DNA from: Actinopolyspora alba | GTDB taxonomy: Bacteria; Actinomycetota; Actinomycetes; Mycobacteriales; Pseudonocardiaceae | DNA: 64,000 bases | Assembly: GCF_900112765.1 (NCBI RefSeq) | Contig: NZ_FOMZ01000019.1 | Coordinates: 1-64,000, forward strand | Direction of reading: 5' to 3' | Part shown: positions 33,708 through 41,230 of the stretch, piece after piece | Position numbering within the stretch: position 1 is the first letter of the stretch | How the letters are laid out: the number at the start of each line of letters is the position of its first letter | Made by a program: the position numbers and the translations under genes | The notes under the pieces: generated by a model | Databases searched by the model: none | Seen by the model: the letters and a program-made list of their open reading frames with translations, nothing else | What the model was told of the DNA's origin: nothing

Positions 33708-34297
33708 TGACAGGACGAACACTGCTGCGCACCGCGCTGTACGGCGTTTTCGGTTCCTGGCTCGTCGGTACGGTCCTGTGTCAGGATCCGTTCCGGCGCG
33801 AGGACAGGATCCGTCGGCTCGACCAGTTCAACCTGATCTTTCCCGACTGGCGGTTCTTCGCACCGAACCCCGGTATCCACGACTATCACCTGCTCTACCG
33901 GGACACCCTGGCGTCCGGCGAGGTCACCGAGTGGTCGGAGATCGGCCACATCGAGGAGCGCAAACCGCACCACATCGTGTGGCACCCCCATCGCCGCCTG
34001 GAGAAGACGCTGTTCGACATCGTCGCGGAAATCCTGCGATTCAGCGGCGAGAGCGAGGCCAAACGGGACATGGCCCTGACCGTCCCGTACCTCACCCTGC
34101 TCAACTACATAACCCACCGCTACCCGCACGCGCCGAACGCGCGGAGCACGCAGTTCCTCGTCGCCGCGTCCGGAGGATACGAGCAGAGCGAGGAACCGAC
34201 CATGCTCTTTCTCTCCGAGAGCCACCGGCTCGAACGGGGACACCGTGAATCGGATGGAGAACCCGAACGAATTCACGCAGAGAGGATGGGAACGTGA
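33704..34297 (+). CDS. SdpA-like membrane-associated protein
   Basis: The 197-residue protein has one N-terminal membrane helix (LLRTALYGVFGSWLVGTVL) followed by the motif FPDWRFFAPNPGIHDYHLLYRD. A WxFFxPNP-type motif next to an HTTM protein recalls SdpA, which works with the HTTM protein SdpB to mature the Bacillus SDP toxin. The rest is polar and mixed. It overlaps both neighbours by four bases (GTGA at each end), so it is embedded in the operon. ATG 33707 is an alternative start. Sequence similarity to SdpA is weak and should be treated as a hypothesis. Confidence 0.6.
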   Translation: MMTGRTLLRTALYGVFGSWLVGTVLCQDPFRREDRIRRLDQFNLIFPDWRFFAPNPGIHDYHLLYRDTLASGEVTEWSEIGHIEERKPHHIVWHPHRRLEKTLFDIVAEILRFSGESEAKRDMALTVPYLTLLNYITHRYPHAPNARSTQFLVAASGGYEQSEEPTMLFLSESHRLERGHRESDGEPERIHAERMGT

Positions 34298-34974
34298 TCG
34301 TACTCATCGACAGACAGGGCGAGATCCCGGCGATCAGACTCAACGAGACGATCAGGACGACCGTCGGTATCGAGCGTGTCGAGTATCCGGACGCGCACGA
34401 GGACTTCCTCGCCAAGGCCGAGCGGCTGCGTCCCAGGATCGGCGTGGTCAGCGCCGATCGGGCCGATCTCGACATCGAACGCTTCACCGAACGGGTGCCG
34501 GGCTGGAACGAGTCGGGGGGATTGATCGTGATCGCCTCCTCGGAGGAGCGGCAGGCGGCGGGATTCGCGCTGCGGTGCGGCGCCAGGGGTGCGCTGTCCT
34601 CCGAATCGACGGAGGAGGAGATCATCGCCGCGTTGTTCTCCGTCCGGGTGGGGCACCCGTTCGCCCCTCCGAAGCTGGTCACCGACATGCATTCGATGGT
34701 CGGGACGCTGCTGTGCGCCCCGGAGCGGACCAACACCGGATGCAGCCTGACCGAGCGGGAGTGGGAAGTGCTCAAGTTGTTGGCATTCGGCCACTCCAAC
34801 GAGGGAATCGCCGGTCAGCTGTGCATCAGTACCGCGACCGTTCGATCCCACGTGCTGCACATTCTTCGCAAGATGCGGGTCCGCAACCGTTCGCAGGCCG
34901 TGGCCATCGCCTACGGGTTGTACACCACGATCCCCCACGAGCCGACCAGTCCGCTCGACGCGCAGGCGGTGTGA
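34294..34974 (+). CDS. LuxR-type response regulator with atypical receiver domain
   Basis: The 226-residue protein has a degenerate receiver-like N-terminal domain and a NarL/LuxR helix-turn-helix at about 151-208 (LTEREWEVLKLLAFGHSNEGIAGQ, then ISTATVRSHVLHILRKM). The acidic pocket usually found after the first strand is replaced (MIVLIDRQGEIP), and the expected phospho-acceptor position reads VVSADRAD. Phosphorylation is therefore doubtful; it may bind a ligand or work constitutively. No sensor kinase is nearby. GTG start, overlapping the upstream stop. It is the likely cluster-specific regulator. Confidence 0.8.
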   Translation: MIVLIDRQGEIPAIRLNETIRTTVGIERVEYPDAHEDFLAKAERLRPRIGVVSADRADLDIERFTERVPGWNESGGLIVIASSEERQAAGFALRCGARGALSSESTEEEIIAALFSVRVGHPFAPPKLVTDMHSMVGTLLCAPERTNTGCSLTEREWEVLKLLAFGHSNEGIAGQLCISTATVRSHVLHILRKMRVRNRSQAVAIAYGLYTTIPHEPTSPLDAQAV

Positions 34975-34975
34975 G

Positions 34976-35368
34976 ATGACCGAATCCCGTTCCGGGGGCG
35001 CGCAGCCCCCTTACCTGATCTTCGACGGGGACTGCGGCTTCTGCAGCCGCGTGATCGAACTGCTGGGCAGGTGGGTCACTCACCCGGCCGTCGTGGCCAG
35101 CTGGCAGACACTCGATCTGGATCGGTTCGGTGTCACGCGGGAGCGGGCGAACCACGAGATCCTCTGGATCGACACCGACGGCACGGTCTCCGGCGGTTCC
35201 GTCGCTTTCGGACGATACTTCGCGGCGGTGGGGGGTCGATTCCGGCCACTGGCTTTTCTGCTGCTGCACCAACCGACCCGATGGGTCGCGGCACGCCTCT
35301 ACGAACTCGTCGCGCGCAACAGGCACCGCATGCCGGGGGGCACGGCTTCGTGCTCCCTGCCGCGGTGA
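34976..35368 (+). CDS. DCC-family thiol-disulfide oxidoreductase (DUF393)
   Basis: The 130-residue protein carries the defining motif FDGDCGFCSR (CxxC at about residues 21-24) near the N-terminus and the DUF393 pattern VAFGRYFAAVGGRFRPLAFLL. Proteins of this family are predicted thiol-disulfide oxidoreductases and are often fused to or next to HTTM domains, as here. One precursor has a single Cys and the other has none. It may therefore act on another partner or a flavin enzyme rather than form disulfides in the product. Confidence 0.85.
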   Translation: MTESRSGGAQPPYLIFDGDCGFCSRVIELLGRWVTHPAVVASWQTLDLDRFGVTRERANHEILWIDTDGTVSGGSVAFGRYFAAVGGRFRPLAFLLLHQPTRWVAARLYELVARNRHRMPGGTASCSLPR

Positions 35369-35492
35369 GCGACGCGTTTCCGGGAGGGGCGTCGCGAACG
35401 AACGGGCAGCGAGCACCGGGCAACGAGCGCGGGGCAACGAGCACCGGGCAGCGAAATCAGGACACGAACCGGCCGGTACGGAGGCGACAACG

Positions 35493-36752
35493 GTGGTCGA
35501 CAGGGCAGCGGTGATCGACAGGGCAGCCGAGGCGGAATTCGACGTCGTGGTCATCGGCGGCGGGCCCGCGGGGGCCAGTACCGCCGGGCTGCTCGCGCGG
35601 TCGGGTCACCGCGTGGCGGTACTCGAACGTGAGCGCTTCCCGCGCTATCACGTGGGTGAATCGTTGATCACCGGAATGCTCGACATAATCGAGGAGCTCG
35701 GGCTGACGGAGCGCCTCGACCGGATGGGATTCGAGCGCAAGTACGGCCTCAGCCTGATCTGGGGGAAGGAGCGCGGGCTCTGGGACATCAAGTTCGCCGA
35801 GGGCGGCCCCTACGAGTACTCCTACCACGTCCGGCGGGACGAGTTCGACGAGCTGCTGCTGACCAGGGCCGCCGAGCTGGGGGCGACCGTGGAGTTCGAG
35901 GCCACGGTCAAGGGACCGGTCGAAGCGGACGGCGAGGTCACCGGGGTGGAGTACACGACCCCGGACGGCGGCAGGCACGTCGTGGGGGCACGCTTCGTGG
36001 TCGACGCCTCGGGGCAGTCCAGGACCGTCGCCCGGCACTACGCCGAGCAGCGGTGGCACGAGGACCTGAAGAACCTCGCCGTCTGGAACTACTTCACCAA
36101 CTGCGGGCGCCTTCCCGACGACCAGCGCGGCAACATCCTGGTGGAGCGGGTTTCCGACCACGACGGCTGGTTCTGGGCGATCCCGCTCGGCGAGGACCGG
36201 CTCAGCGTCGGCTACGTCTCCCCCACCGGACAGCTGCGGGACACCTCGCTAACACCGGACGAGCTGTTCACGGACCGCATGCGGCACACCGAGAGGTTGG
36301 CCGAGCTGCTGAGCGACGCGGAGCCGGTCAGCCGGTTCCGCACCGCCCGGGACTGGTCCTACGTGGCCGAACGGCTGCACGGTCCGGGCTGGGTGAGCGT
36401 GGGCGACGCGTCCGGATTCATCGACCCGCTGCTGTCCACCGGGGTGTGCCTGGGAATTCTGAGCGCGAGCCCGCTGGCACAGGCGCTGGACACCGCGCTG
36501 CGTGATTCCGAGAGAACGGAGAGCGCACTGCGGTGGTACGAGAATGGAATACGCGAGTTCCTGCTGGGAATGACCGAGTACGTTCGTTTCTTCTACGACG
36601 GACAACGGGACCGGGAGGATTACATGCAGCGGGCCGCGAAAATGGCCGACCCGGACACCTTCGTTTCCGATCGATCCGGATTCGCGGCCGTCATAGCCGG
36701 AACGACGGGGCTCGCACCCGCCTTCGAGAACGCGACTCCCGCCGACCTGTGA
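35493..36752 (+). CDS. Flavin-dependent halogenase-like oxidoreductase
   Basis: The 419-residue protein starts at GTG 35493 behind GGAGG. The FAD-binding GxGxxG motif is GGGPAGAS (22-29). FPRYHVGESL follows (49-58), typical of flavin-dependent halogenases. The WxWxIP motif, a hallmark of that family, is present as GWFWAIPL (225-232), and DASGFIDPLLSTGVCLG holds the second FAD site. K83 in GFERKYG lies where phenolic halogenases keep their catalytic Lys. Related hydroxylases and reductases share much of this, so halogenation is plausible but not proven. No flavin reductase gene is beside it. It closes the operon and is followed by a strong terminator. Confidence 0.8.
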   Translation: MVDRAAVIDRAAEAEFDVVVIGGGPAGASTAGLLARSGHRVAVLERERFPRYHVGESLITGMLDIIEELGLTERLDRMGFERKYGLSLIWGKERGLWDIKFAEGGPYEYSYHVRRDEFDELLLTRAAELGATVEFEATVKGPVEADGEVTGVEYTTPDGGRHVVGARFVVDASGQSRTVARHYAEQRWHEDLKNLAVWNYFTNCGRLPDDQRGNILVERVSDHDGWFWAIPLGEDRLSVGYVSPTGQLRDTSLTPDELFTDRMRHTERLAELLSDAEPVSRFRTARDWSYVAERLHGPGWVSVGDASGFIDPLLSTGVCLGILSASPLAQALDTALRDSERTESALRWYENGIREFLLGMTEYVRFFYDGQRDREDYMQRAAKMADPDTFVSDRSGFAAVIAGTTGLAPAFENATPADL

Positions 36753-36780
36753 CCCCATTCGCACGACTGAAAAACACCGG

Positions 36781-36822
36781 GTCCGAGCGAGCGCGAAACG
36801 ACTGTTTCGCGCTCGCTCGGAC
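36781..36822 (+). terminator. Strong hairpin terminator after the halogenase-like gene
   Basis: A perfect 19-bp stem (36781-36799 with 36804-36822) closes on the loop GACT. No T-run follows, common in high-GC actinomycetes. It separates the operon from precursor gene 2, which must then have its own promoter in 36823-36940. Confidence 0.85.
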
Positions 36823-36961
36823 ATCCATGCGCACTGAACCGCAGGCCACGAAAATCAGCAATTTGGTGGTTGGTCCCGCGACGACGGGAAACTAACCTGA
36901 AACAGGTGGACATCGCAGGGTGTTCACAATTTGTTCGCCTTATTTCCGGAGGAGCAGACGA

Positions 36962-37231
36962 ATGAATCGCATCGAGAACGCCGCAACTCAGCAGGTGACG
37001 GCTTCCGCCGGGGCCATCGAGCCGATGGACAGCGTCGAGGGCGTCTCCCCCGTGCTGACGGCCGCCGTCGCCGCCGGTGCCGTCGCCGCCACGGCCGCCG
37101 CCTTCGCCGCGGGCAACATGGTCACCGACTACGTCGGCGCCGGCTACACCGCCAAGCACGACGGCAGTGAGCTCTCCGGCATGTCCGTGGGTGACCTCGT
37201 GAACTCGCGTCGCGAGGCCATGTCCCACTGA
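36962..37231 (+). CDS. Putative RiPP precursor peptide 2
   Basis: The 89-residue peptide begins MNRIENAATQQVTASAG. A hydrophobic Ala/Val-rich segment at 30-52 starts PVLTAAVAAGAVAATAAAF, then come DYVGAGYTAKHDGSE and the C-terminal box LSGMSVGDLVNSRR. It aligns end to end with the peptide at 29587 (MNRIE, PVLTAA, GMSxGxL and a basic pair). There is no Cys, which excludes lanthionine or disulfide chemistry for this one; Thr/Ser, Tyr and His remain as possible modification sites. GGAGGAG seven bases upstream of the ATG is a near-perfect ribosome site, so strong expression is expected. It lies beyond the operon terminator as a separate unit. Confidence 0.7.
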   Translation: MNRIENAATQQVTASAGAIEPMDSVEGVSPVLTAAVAAGAVAATAAAFAAGNMVTDYVGAGYTAKHDGSELSGMSVGDLVNSRREAMSH

Positions 37232-37306
37232 AGCGGGTCGACGGCTCCCTGAGTCGCGGGGTGGGGCAGCGCTTGCGGCTTCGCCTCACCTCGCTCGTCT
37301 TTCGTA

Positions 37307-37323
37307 CACTCACAGTGTGAGTG
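37307..37323. promoter_or_regulatory. 17-bp palindrome upstream of a small membrane-peptide gene
   Basis: CACTCACA-G-TGTGAGTG is a perfect palindrome with a one-base centre, 35 bases before the GTG of the 55-residue gene. It looks like a TetR/GntR-type operator, but no such regulator is adjacent. Confidence 0.5.
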
Positions 37324-37357
37324 CGCTCACCGAATCCGCACGAGAAGGGCATCGGCT

Positions 37358-37525
37358 GTGAGCCAGAGCAACAACAACGCGGTGATCGGGGGCGGCGCGG
37401 TACTGGGTGCCGTGGTGGGAGGATTCGTGGGGATCTTCCTCGGCAACCCCGCCATCGCGGCCGCGATCGGGCTGGCCGTCGGCATCGCGCTGGCCACCGC
37501 GATGCGCGCGGAGCGAAAGAACTGA
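37358..37525 (+). CDS. 55-residue glycine-zipper membrane peptide
   Basis: A GTG at 37358 behind AAGGG opens 55 codons. The product starts VSQSNNNAVIGGGAVLGAVV and continues through a Gly/Ala/Val-rich pair of helices with GxxxG-like spacing to a basic end (RAERKN). It resembles glycine-zipper peptides that pack in membranes. No family is recognised. It could belong with the GPP34 gene 27 bases downstream, or be a third small product of the peptide cluster. A perfect palindrome lies upstream. Confidence 0.55.
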   Translation: MSQSNNNAVIGGGAVLGAVVGGFVGIFLGNPAIAAAIGLAVGIALATAMRAERKN

Positions 37526-37552
37526 CGACGTCCCGGAATTCGGGGGGCACGG

Positions 37553-38203
37553 ATGCCTACCATGCCGTTGGCCGAACGACTGCTGCTGCTTACCGCCTGG
37601 GCACACGAGGGCGGGACCGGTGGCGAGACGACCGAACTCACGTTGGCCGGTGCCGAACTGCTCGAACTCGTGCTGGCGGGCCGGGTGGACATCCGCGACG
37701 GCGCGATACGAACCACCGGAAGCGGCGAACGCCCCACGACCGTGCTCGAAGGGCTGGCCGAGGAGTTCGAGACGAACGAACCGACCGAGGCCGCGGACTG
37801 GATCGGCGGCAACGCCGGGCGAGTACGGGACGCCTGCCTGCGGAACCTGATCGAGCGCGGTGTCGTCCACGAACGACGCAAGCGGCGCTGGGGCTTCTGG
37901 CCCGTGCGGCAGTACGTCGTCGAACCGGGCGCGCAGCAGTCCACGCTCGTCGAGCTGCGGGAGTTCGCGGCGGGCACGGACTCGGCGCGGGAGGTGGTGG
38001 CGCTGGCGGAACTGCTGCGCACCGCCGAGGCGCTGCACGACGTGCTGCCGGAGGCCGACGCCCGCGAGGTGGCACGCCGCTTGGACGAGAACGACGGCGA
38101 CACTGCGGTGCGCGAGGCCGTCGGCAAGGCCGTGGAACAGGTGCGGGTGGCGGTCCAGACCGCCACTACGGCGGGTGCCTTCGTCGCGGTGACCAACACC
38201 TGA
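37553..38203 (+). CDS. GPP34 (GOLPH3-like) family protein
   Basis: The 216-residue protein begins PLAERLLLLTAWAHEGGTGGE and contains the GPP34 pattern: a leucine-rich first helix, LTLAGAELLELVLAGRVDIRDGAI, LIERGVVHERRKRRWGFWPVRQY and a final helix AVEQVRVAVQTATTAGAF. In eukaryotes GOLPH3 binds phosphatidylinositol 4-phosphate; actinobacterial members are abundant but their role is unknown. It lies 27 bases after the small glycine-zipper gene and may be co-transcribed with it. Confidence 0.8.
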   Translation: MPTMPLAERLLLLTAWAHEGGTGGETTELTLAGAELLELVLAGRVDIRDGAIRTTGSGERPTTVLEGLAEEFETNEPTEAADWIGGNAGRVRDACLRNLIERGVVHERRKRRWGFWPVRQYVVEPGAQQSTLVELREFAAGTDSAREVVALAELLRTAEALHDVLPEADAREVARRLDENDGDTAVREAVGKAVEQVRVAVQTATTAGAFVAVTNT

Positions 38204-38509
38204 GCCGCGTTCGCTCCCACCGGGACATGCCCGCCGCGCCATCGTGCGGCGGAGACCCGGTTCTCCCGGTCCGCACTGGTCGGACCTCGCTGTTCGGGGC
38301 CGAGAACGACGGGCCGTAGCCGCTGTTTCGTCGCTCGGCAAGAATCCGGCAGCGCACGGAACGCCGCGCAGCGGGGCAGGGATCAGGGGAGCTTCGAGGG
38401 CGATCCGGCGCCGAATTGTTCGGTTCCGAAGCAGGAGTCTCTCGTGTCGCGGAAGGCGAGGCGAAAAGTCCCGCCCGGCGTGTACCGAGCGGGACTTCAC
38501 GGCAGCGGT
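38204..38509. other. Intergenic region between converging genes
   Basis: This 306-base stretch between the GPP34 gene and a DUF397 gene on the other strand holds no supported gene. Its right end contains the terminator at 38466-38497. Confidence 0.5.
38466..38497 (-). terminator. Rho-independent terminator of the DUF397 gene
   Basis: AAGTCCCGC and GCGGGACTT pair over nine bases. On the reverse strand the stem is followed by TTTTCGCC, giving a short U-run. It lies 13 bases after the stop of the gene ending at 38510. Confidence 0.75.
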
Positions 38510-38710
38510 TCAACCGTCGAGGCGGTCGCTTTTGATCGCGTCGAGGAACGAGGTCCACGCGGTGCTGTTAACCGCGAGAGTCCCACCATCGCGGTCCTTG
38601 GTGTCACGGACGCCGATCACTTCGCGTGCGAATCCGACCTCAACGCAATTGCCGCCGTTTCCTCCGCTGCGGCTTGACTTGCGCCACACGGCGCCGTGAA
38701 GCTCGCTCAT
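38510..38710 (-). CDS. DUF397 protein
   Basis: The 66-residue protein starts MSELHGAVWRKSSRSGGNGG and shows the DUF397 pattern (WRKSSRS, NCVEV, VGVRDTKD-like, W.SFLDAIK). Such small proteins pair with XRE-DUF5753 regulators in actinomycetes, as in the Streptomyces WhiJ/SCO4542-type systems that influence development; they may act as toxin-like or antagonist partners. Here the partner upstream is decayed, so this copy may be an orphan. Confidence 0.85.
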   Translation of the reverse strand: MSELHGAVWRKSSRSGGNGGNCVEVGFAREVIGVRDTKDRDGGTLAVNSTAWTSFLDAIKSDRLDG

Positions 38711-38729
38711 GCCGCACCCTCTCATCGTG

Positions 38730-39473
38730 CTATGCCTGTAGATCCCGGGCCGCCCTGCGGATCAGCTCCGCACTCTCCGCAGGACTCGACGCAGTGGCCC
38801 GTAGACGATCGAACACCACCGTATACGTTTCCACATCGGCCTGACGATCGTGGTAAGCGGCTGAGGTCAAGCTCTCCGTGTAAGCCAATGAAGGGGCTAC
38901 GTCATCGGGGAAGCGGAGCAGCACGAACGGAAAACCGGCTCCGGGGTGAGCCCCAGCCGAGCAGGGAACGATCTGCACCTCGACCTGAGCTTGCTGTTGG
39001 ACATCAACCAGCAGTTCGAGTTGATCAGACATCACCGCTCGCCCACCTACCATTCTCCGGATGGCGGCTTCACTGATCACGGCTACCAGGCGTGCTCCAT
39101 CGTTGAGTAGGCGTTCCTGTCGTTCGGTACGAACCTTGAGCCTGTTCGCCACTTCGTCAGCGGGCATTTCCGGGTTGCTGCTGTTGATCAGAGTGTGTGC
39201 GTAGTCCGCGGTTTGAAGCAGACCTGGAATCAGCTCCGTCTCGTAGGTACGGATCTCCGCAGCGGCTGACTCCAGCCCGACATAGCGGCGGAACCAGCGA
39301 GGCACAGCTCCCTTGTAGCTCTGCCACCAACCGCGTTGGTTCGCTCCTCTTGCCAAGTCCTGTATCTCGGACTTGTCCTCATCAGAGGCACCGTAAGCCT
39401 CGACAAGTGCATTGCGCTCGGCAACTTTGGTGGGTACGTCTCCGTGATCGAATAGTTCGGAAGGAGACGACGT
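38730..39473 (-). pseudogene. Decayed XRE-DUF5753 regulator lacking its HTH
   Basis: The frame encodes a complete DUF5753 ligand-type domain (RGWWQSYKGAVPRWFRRYVGLE, ETELIPGLLQTADYAHTL, VQIVPCSAGAHPG). Upstream only the tail of the linker survives (VPTKVAERNALVEAYGAS), then a TAG at 39474-39476. No helix-turn-helix is encoded and the only possible in-frame start is a TTG at 39356. The missing 5' end coincides with a divergent small gene, so a [13 protein letters not shown] probably removed it. A functional regulator is unlikely. Confidence 0.7.
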
Positions 39474-39475
39474 CT

Positions 39476-39727
39476 ATGCGACGCGAACCCAGCGTTCCCC
39501 ACCAGCTAGAGTCGGCACGGCATGTCTACGCCGACCGGACGGAAGAATACCTCGGACGCGTCATTCGAGTTCGCCGCAACGGGGCGAATGTGTATCTGCC
39601 CGAACGAGCGGACGGCGAACCCATCACCGACCGACCCGGCCGAAGAGGGGGCTGGCCTGACCGCCAATCCGCCGCAGCCGCTCTCGCCCAGTCCTACCTC
39701 ACACAGCCCGTAGCAGCCATGTCCTGA
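39476..39727 (+). CDS. Small protein of unknown function
   Basis: An ATG behind AAGGAG opens 83 codons: MRREPSVPHQLESARHVYAD, then EYLGRVIRVRRNGANVYLPE and a C-terminal AAAALAQSYLTQP. No family is recognised; the central part could be a small beta-barrel. A strong terminator follows four bases after the stop, which supports a real transcription unit. It begins where the neighbouring regulator's 5' end was lost. Confidence 0.6.
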   Translation: MRREPSVPHQLESARHVYADRTEEYLGRVIRVRRNGANVYLPERADGEPITDRPGRRGGWPDRQSAAAALAQSYLTQPVAAMS

Positions 39728-39730
39728 CCA

Positions 39731-39771
39731 ATCGCCCCACACGTGAAGCAGCCACGTATGGGGCGATTTTT
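39731..39771 (+). terminator. Rho-independent terminator
   Basis: ATCGCCCCA pairs with TGGGGCGAT and an inner ACGTG with CACGT, followed by TTTT. It directly follows the gene ending at 39727. Confidence 0.85.
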
Positions 39772-39928
39772 GTATCTGACATCCTCAGGCTCAGGAATGA
39801 TCACCGGATGCGGTTACCAAGACTAGGGCGTTCGGCGCAGTCTCGTCAGTAGCGTCGTTTCACCTTGTTGGTTGACTGCTGATGATCTGCGAGACATTTT
39901 TTGTGAGCTGTTTTATGCTCCCCTTGGT

Positions 39929-39969
39929 AGCCCTGGCCGTAGCTACCGAGTCCAGCTACGGCCAGGGCT
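39929..39969 (-). terminator. Hairpin terminator after the second DUF397 gene
   Basis: A perfect 16-bp stem (39929-39944 with 39954-39969) closes on nine bases, seven bases beyond the stop of the reverse-strand gene ending at 39976. No long U-run follows. The stretch 39772-39928 holds no gene. Confidence 0.75.
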
Positions 39970-39975
39970 GTCACA

Positions 39976-40158
39976 TCAATCAGTTGTTTTGACCGTGGTG
40001 AGGAACGAACGCCACTGCGAGTGGGTGAAAACTAACGTGCTGCTATCGCGGTCCTTGGTGTCTCGAACGCCTGTCAGGTTGGCGGTGAATCCGACTTCGA
40101 TGCAGTTGCCGGAGGCACTGCTGCGGCTGCTTTTCCGCCACGCGGTGAACTCGATCAT
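39976..40158 (-). CDS. DUF397 protein
   Basis: The 60-residue protein starts MIEFTAWRKSSRSSASGNCI and ends WRSFLTTVKTTD, the DUF397 pattern. Its ATG overlaps the stop of the XRE-DUF5753 gene by four bases, so the two are translationally coupled as a pair. Confidence 0.88.
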   Translation of the reverse strand: MIEFTAWRKSSRSSASGNCIEVGFTANLTGVRDTKDRDSSTLVFTHSQWRSFLTTVKTTD

Positions 40159-40994
40159 GATAGGTCCTCGTGATATCGAACGTACTCGCTCAGCAGCTTC
40201 ATCGAATCAGCAACAGACAGCGCTGATTCCCCGAGCCTGGTAAGCATGCGTTCGTAGGGTCGCACATCATCAGGGTCAGACAGCAGCACACCTGCGTTGG
40301 GTGCTTCGATGTGGACCGTGGAACTGCCATTGGGCATTGCGATGACCGAAAACATGCCATCGAGCCCCACGTGAACACCTACGGTAAGCGGGAGCACTCT
40401 GATCGAGACGTTGTCGCGTTCGTTGACTTTGGTGAGGTAGCGAAGCTGTTCTGTTGCGGTGTCTCGGCTTCCCGCCGGTCGTTGTAGGACCGACTCATCC
40501 ATGTACGTAACCAGCTCAGTAGGTGACGACCGTTCGATGATGCCTTGGCGATGCTGCCGTACGGCTACCGCATCGTCGATTTCCTGGTCGGTGAAGCCAG
40601 CAGCTTCATAAACTGCTCTGCTGTAGGCGCGCGTCTGTAGCAGCCCCGGCACGAGGGTAGGTGTTACGTACGTGATGCGGAGGGCGCGTTGTTCCGCGTC
40701 GATCAGTGATGCCAGCTGTGAGTTCACCCCCTTGTGAACTTCCCACCAGGCAGGCTCGTTCAAATCCCGAGTCATCTTGATGAGCCTGTCGCGGTCGCGA
40801 GACTCCAGCCGCAGGTAGCCCAGTAGCGTACTGACATCTTCGACCGTAATCCCCTGCTTGGCATTTTCGATCCTGCTCACACGCGCGTGACTCCACCCCA
40901 GCATGTCCGCCAAGGCACGAACGGTCAGCCCGCGTTCCTGCCTGGCTTGCTTGAGTTCCTTCGAGAGCGCCTGAGCGCGCGGGGATGTCGGCAT
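40155..40994 (-). CDS. XRE-family regulator with DUF5753 domain
   Basis: The 279-residue regulator has an N-terminal Cro/C1-type helix-turn-helix (ELKQARQERGLTVRALADMLG, WSHARVSRIENAKQG) and a DUF5753 domain from about 95 (EQRALRITYVTPTLVPGLLQT, then VRVLPLTVGVHVGLDGMF). Such proteins pair with DUF397 partners and modulate development or secondary metabolism in streptomycetes. It is intact, unlike the copy at 38.7 kb. Inverted repeats of TGAGA/TCTCA type upstream are candidate operators, one starting 19 bases before its ATG. Confidence 0.9.
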   Translation of the reverse strand: MPTSPRAQALSKELKQARQERGLTVRALADMLGWSHARVSRIENAKQGITVEDVSTLLGYLRLESRDRDRLIKMTRDLNEPAWWEVHKGVNSQLASLIDAEQRALRITYVTPTLVPGLLQTRAYSRAVYEAAGFTDQEIDDAVAVRQHRQGIIERSSPTELVTYMDESVLQRPAGSRDTATEQLRYLTKVNERDNVSIRVLPLTVGVHVGLDGMFSVIAMPNGSSTVHIEAPNAGVLLSDPDDVRPYERMLTRLGESALSVADSMKLLSEYVRYHEDLS

Positions 40995-41012
40995 AGCTCT
41001 CAGGATATGAGC

Positions 41013-41072
41013 TGAGACATCTCACGTGATTCCCCCAAACAGGGGATTGGAACATCTCATATGATCATGAGA
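41013..41072. promoter_or_regulatory. Two TGAGA/TCTCA inverted repeats upstream of the XRE gene
   Basis: TGAGA-CA-TCTCA lies at 41013-41024. TCTCAT and ATGAGA (41055-41060, 41067-41072) flank six bases. Both use the same half-site, suggesting paired binding by the XRE protein for autoregulation. The AT-rich stretch around them probably includes its promoter. Confidence 0.5.
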
Positions 41073-41230
41073 CGGTACAGATCATGACGTTGAATGATCA
41101 TCCAGTCATGGACTGTAACAAGTTTAGGTGAATCTAGTGAGAGCGTTCGAGTGCCTTAGCAGCGCTGCGAAGGTGCTGCGAGTGTGCAGCAGCACACTCC
41201 CGACGTGGCGTACATGCGGGGTGGTGTGAG

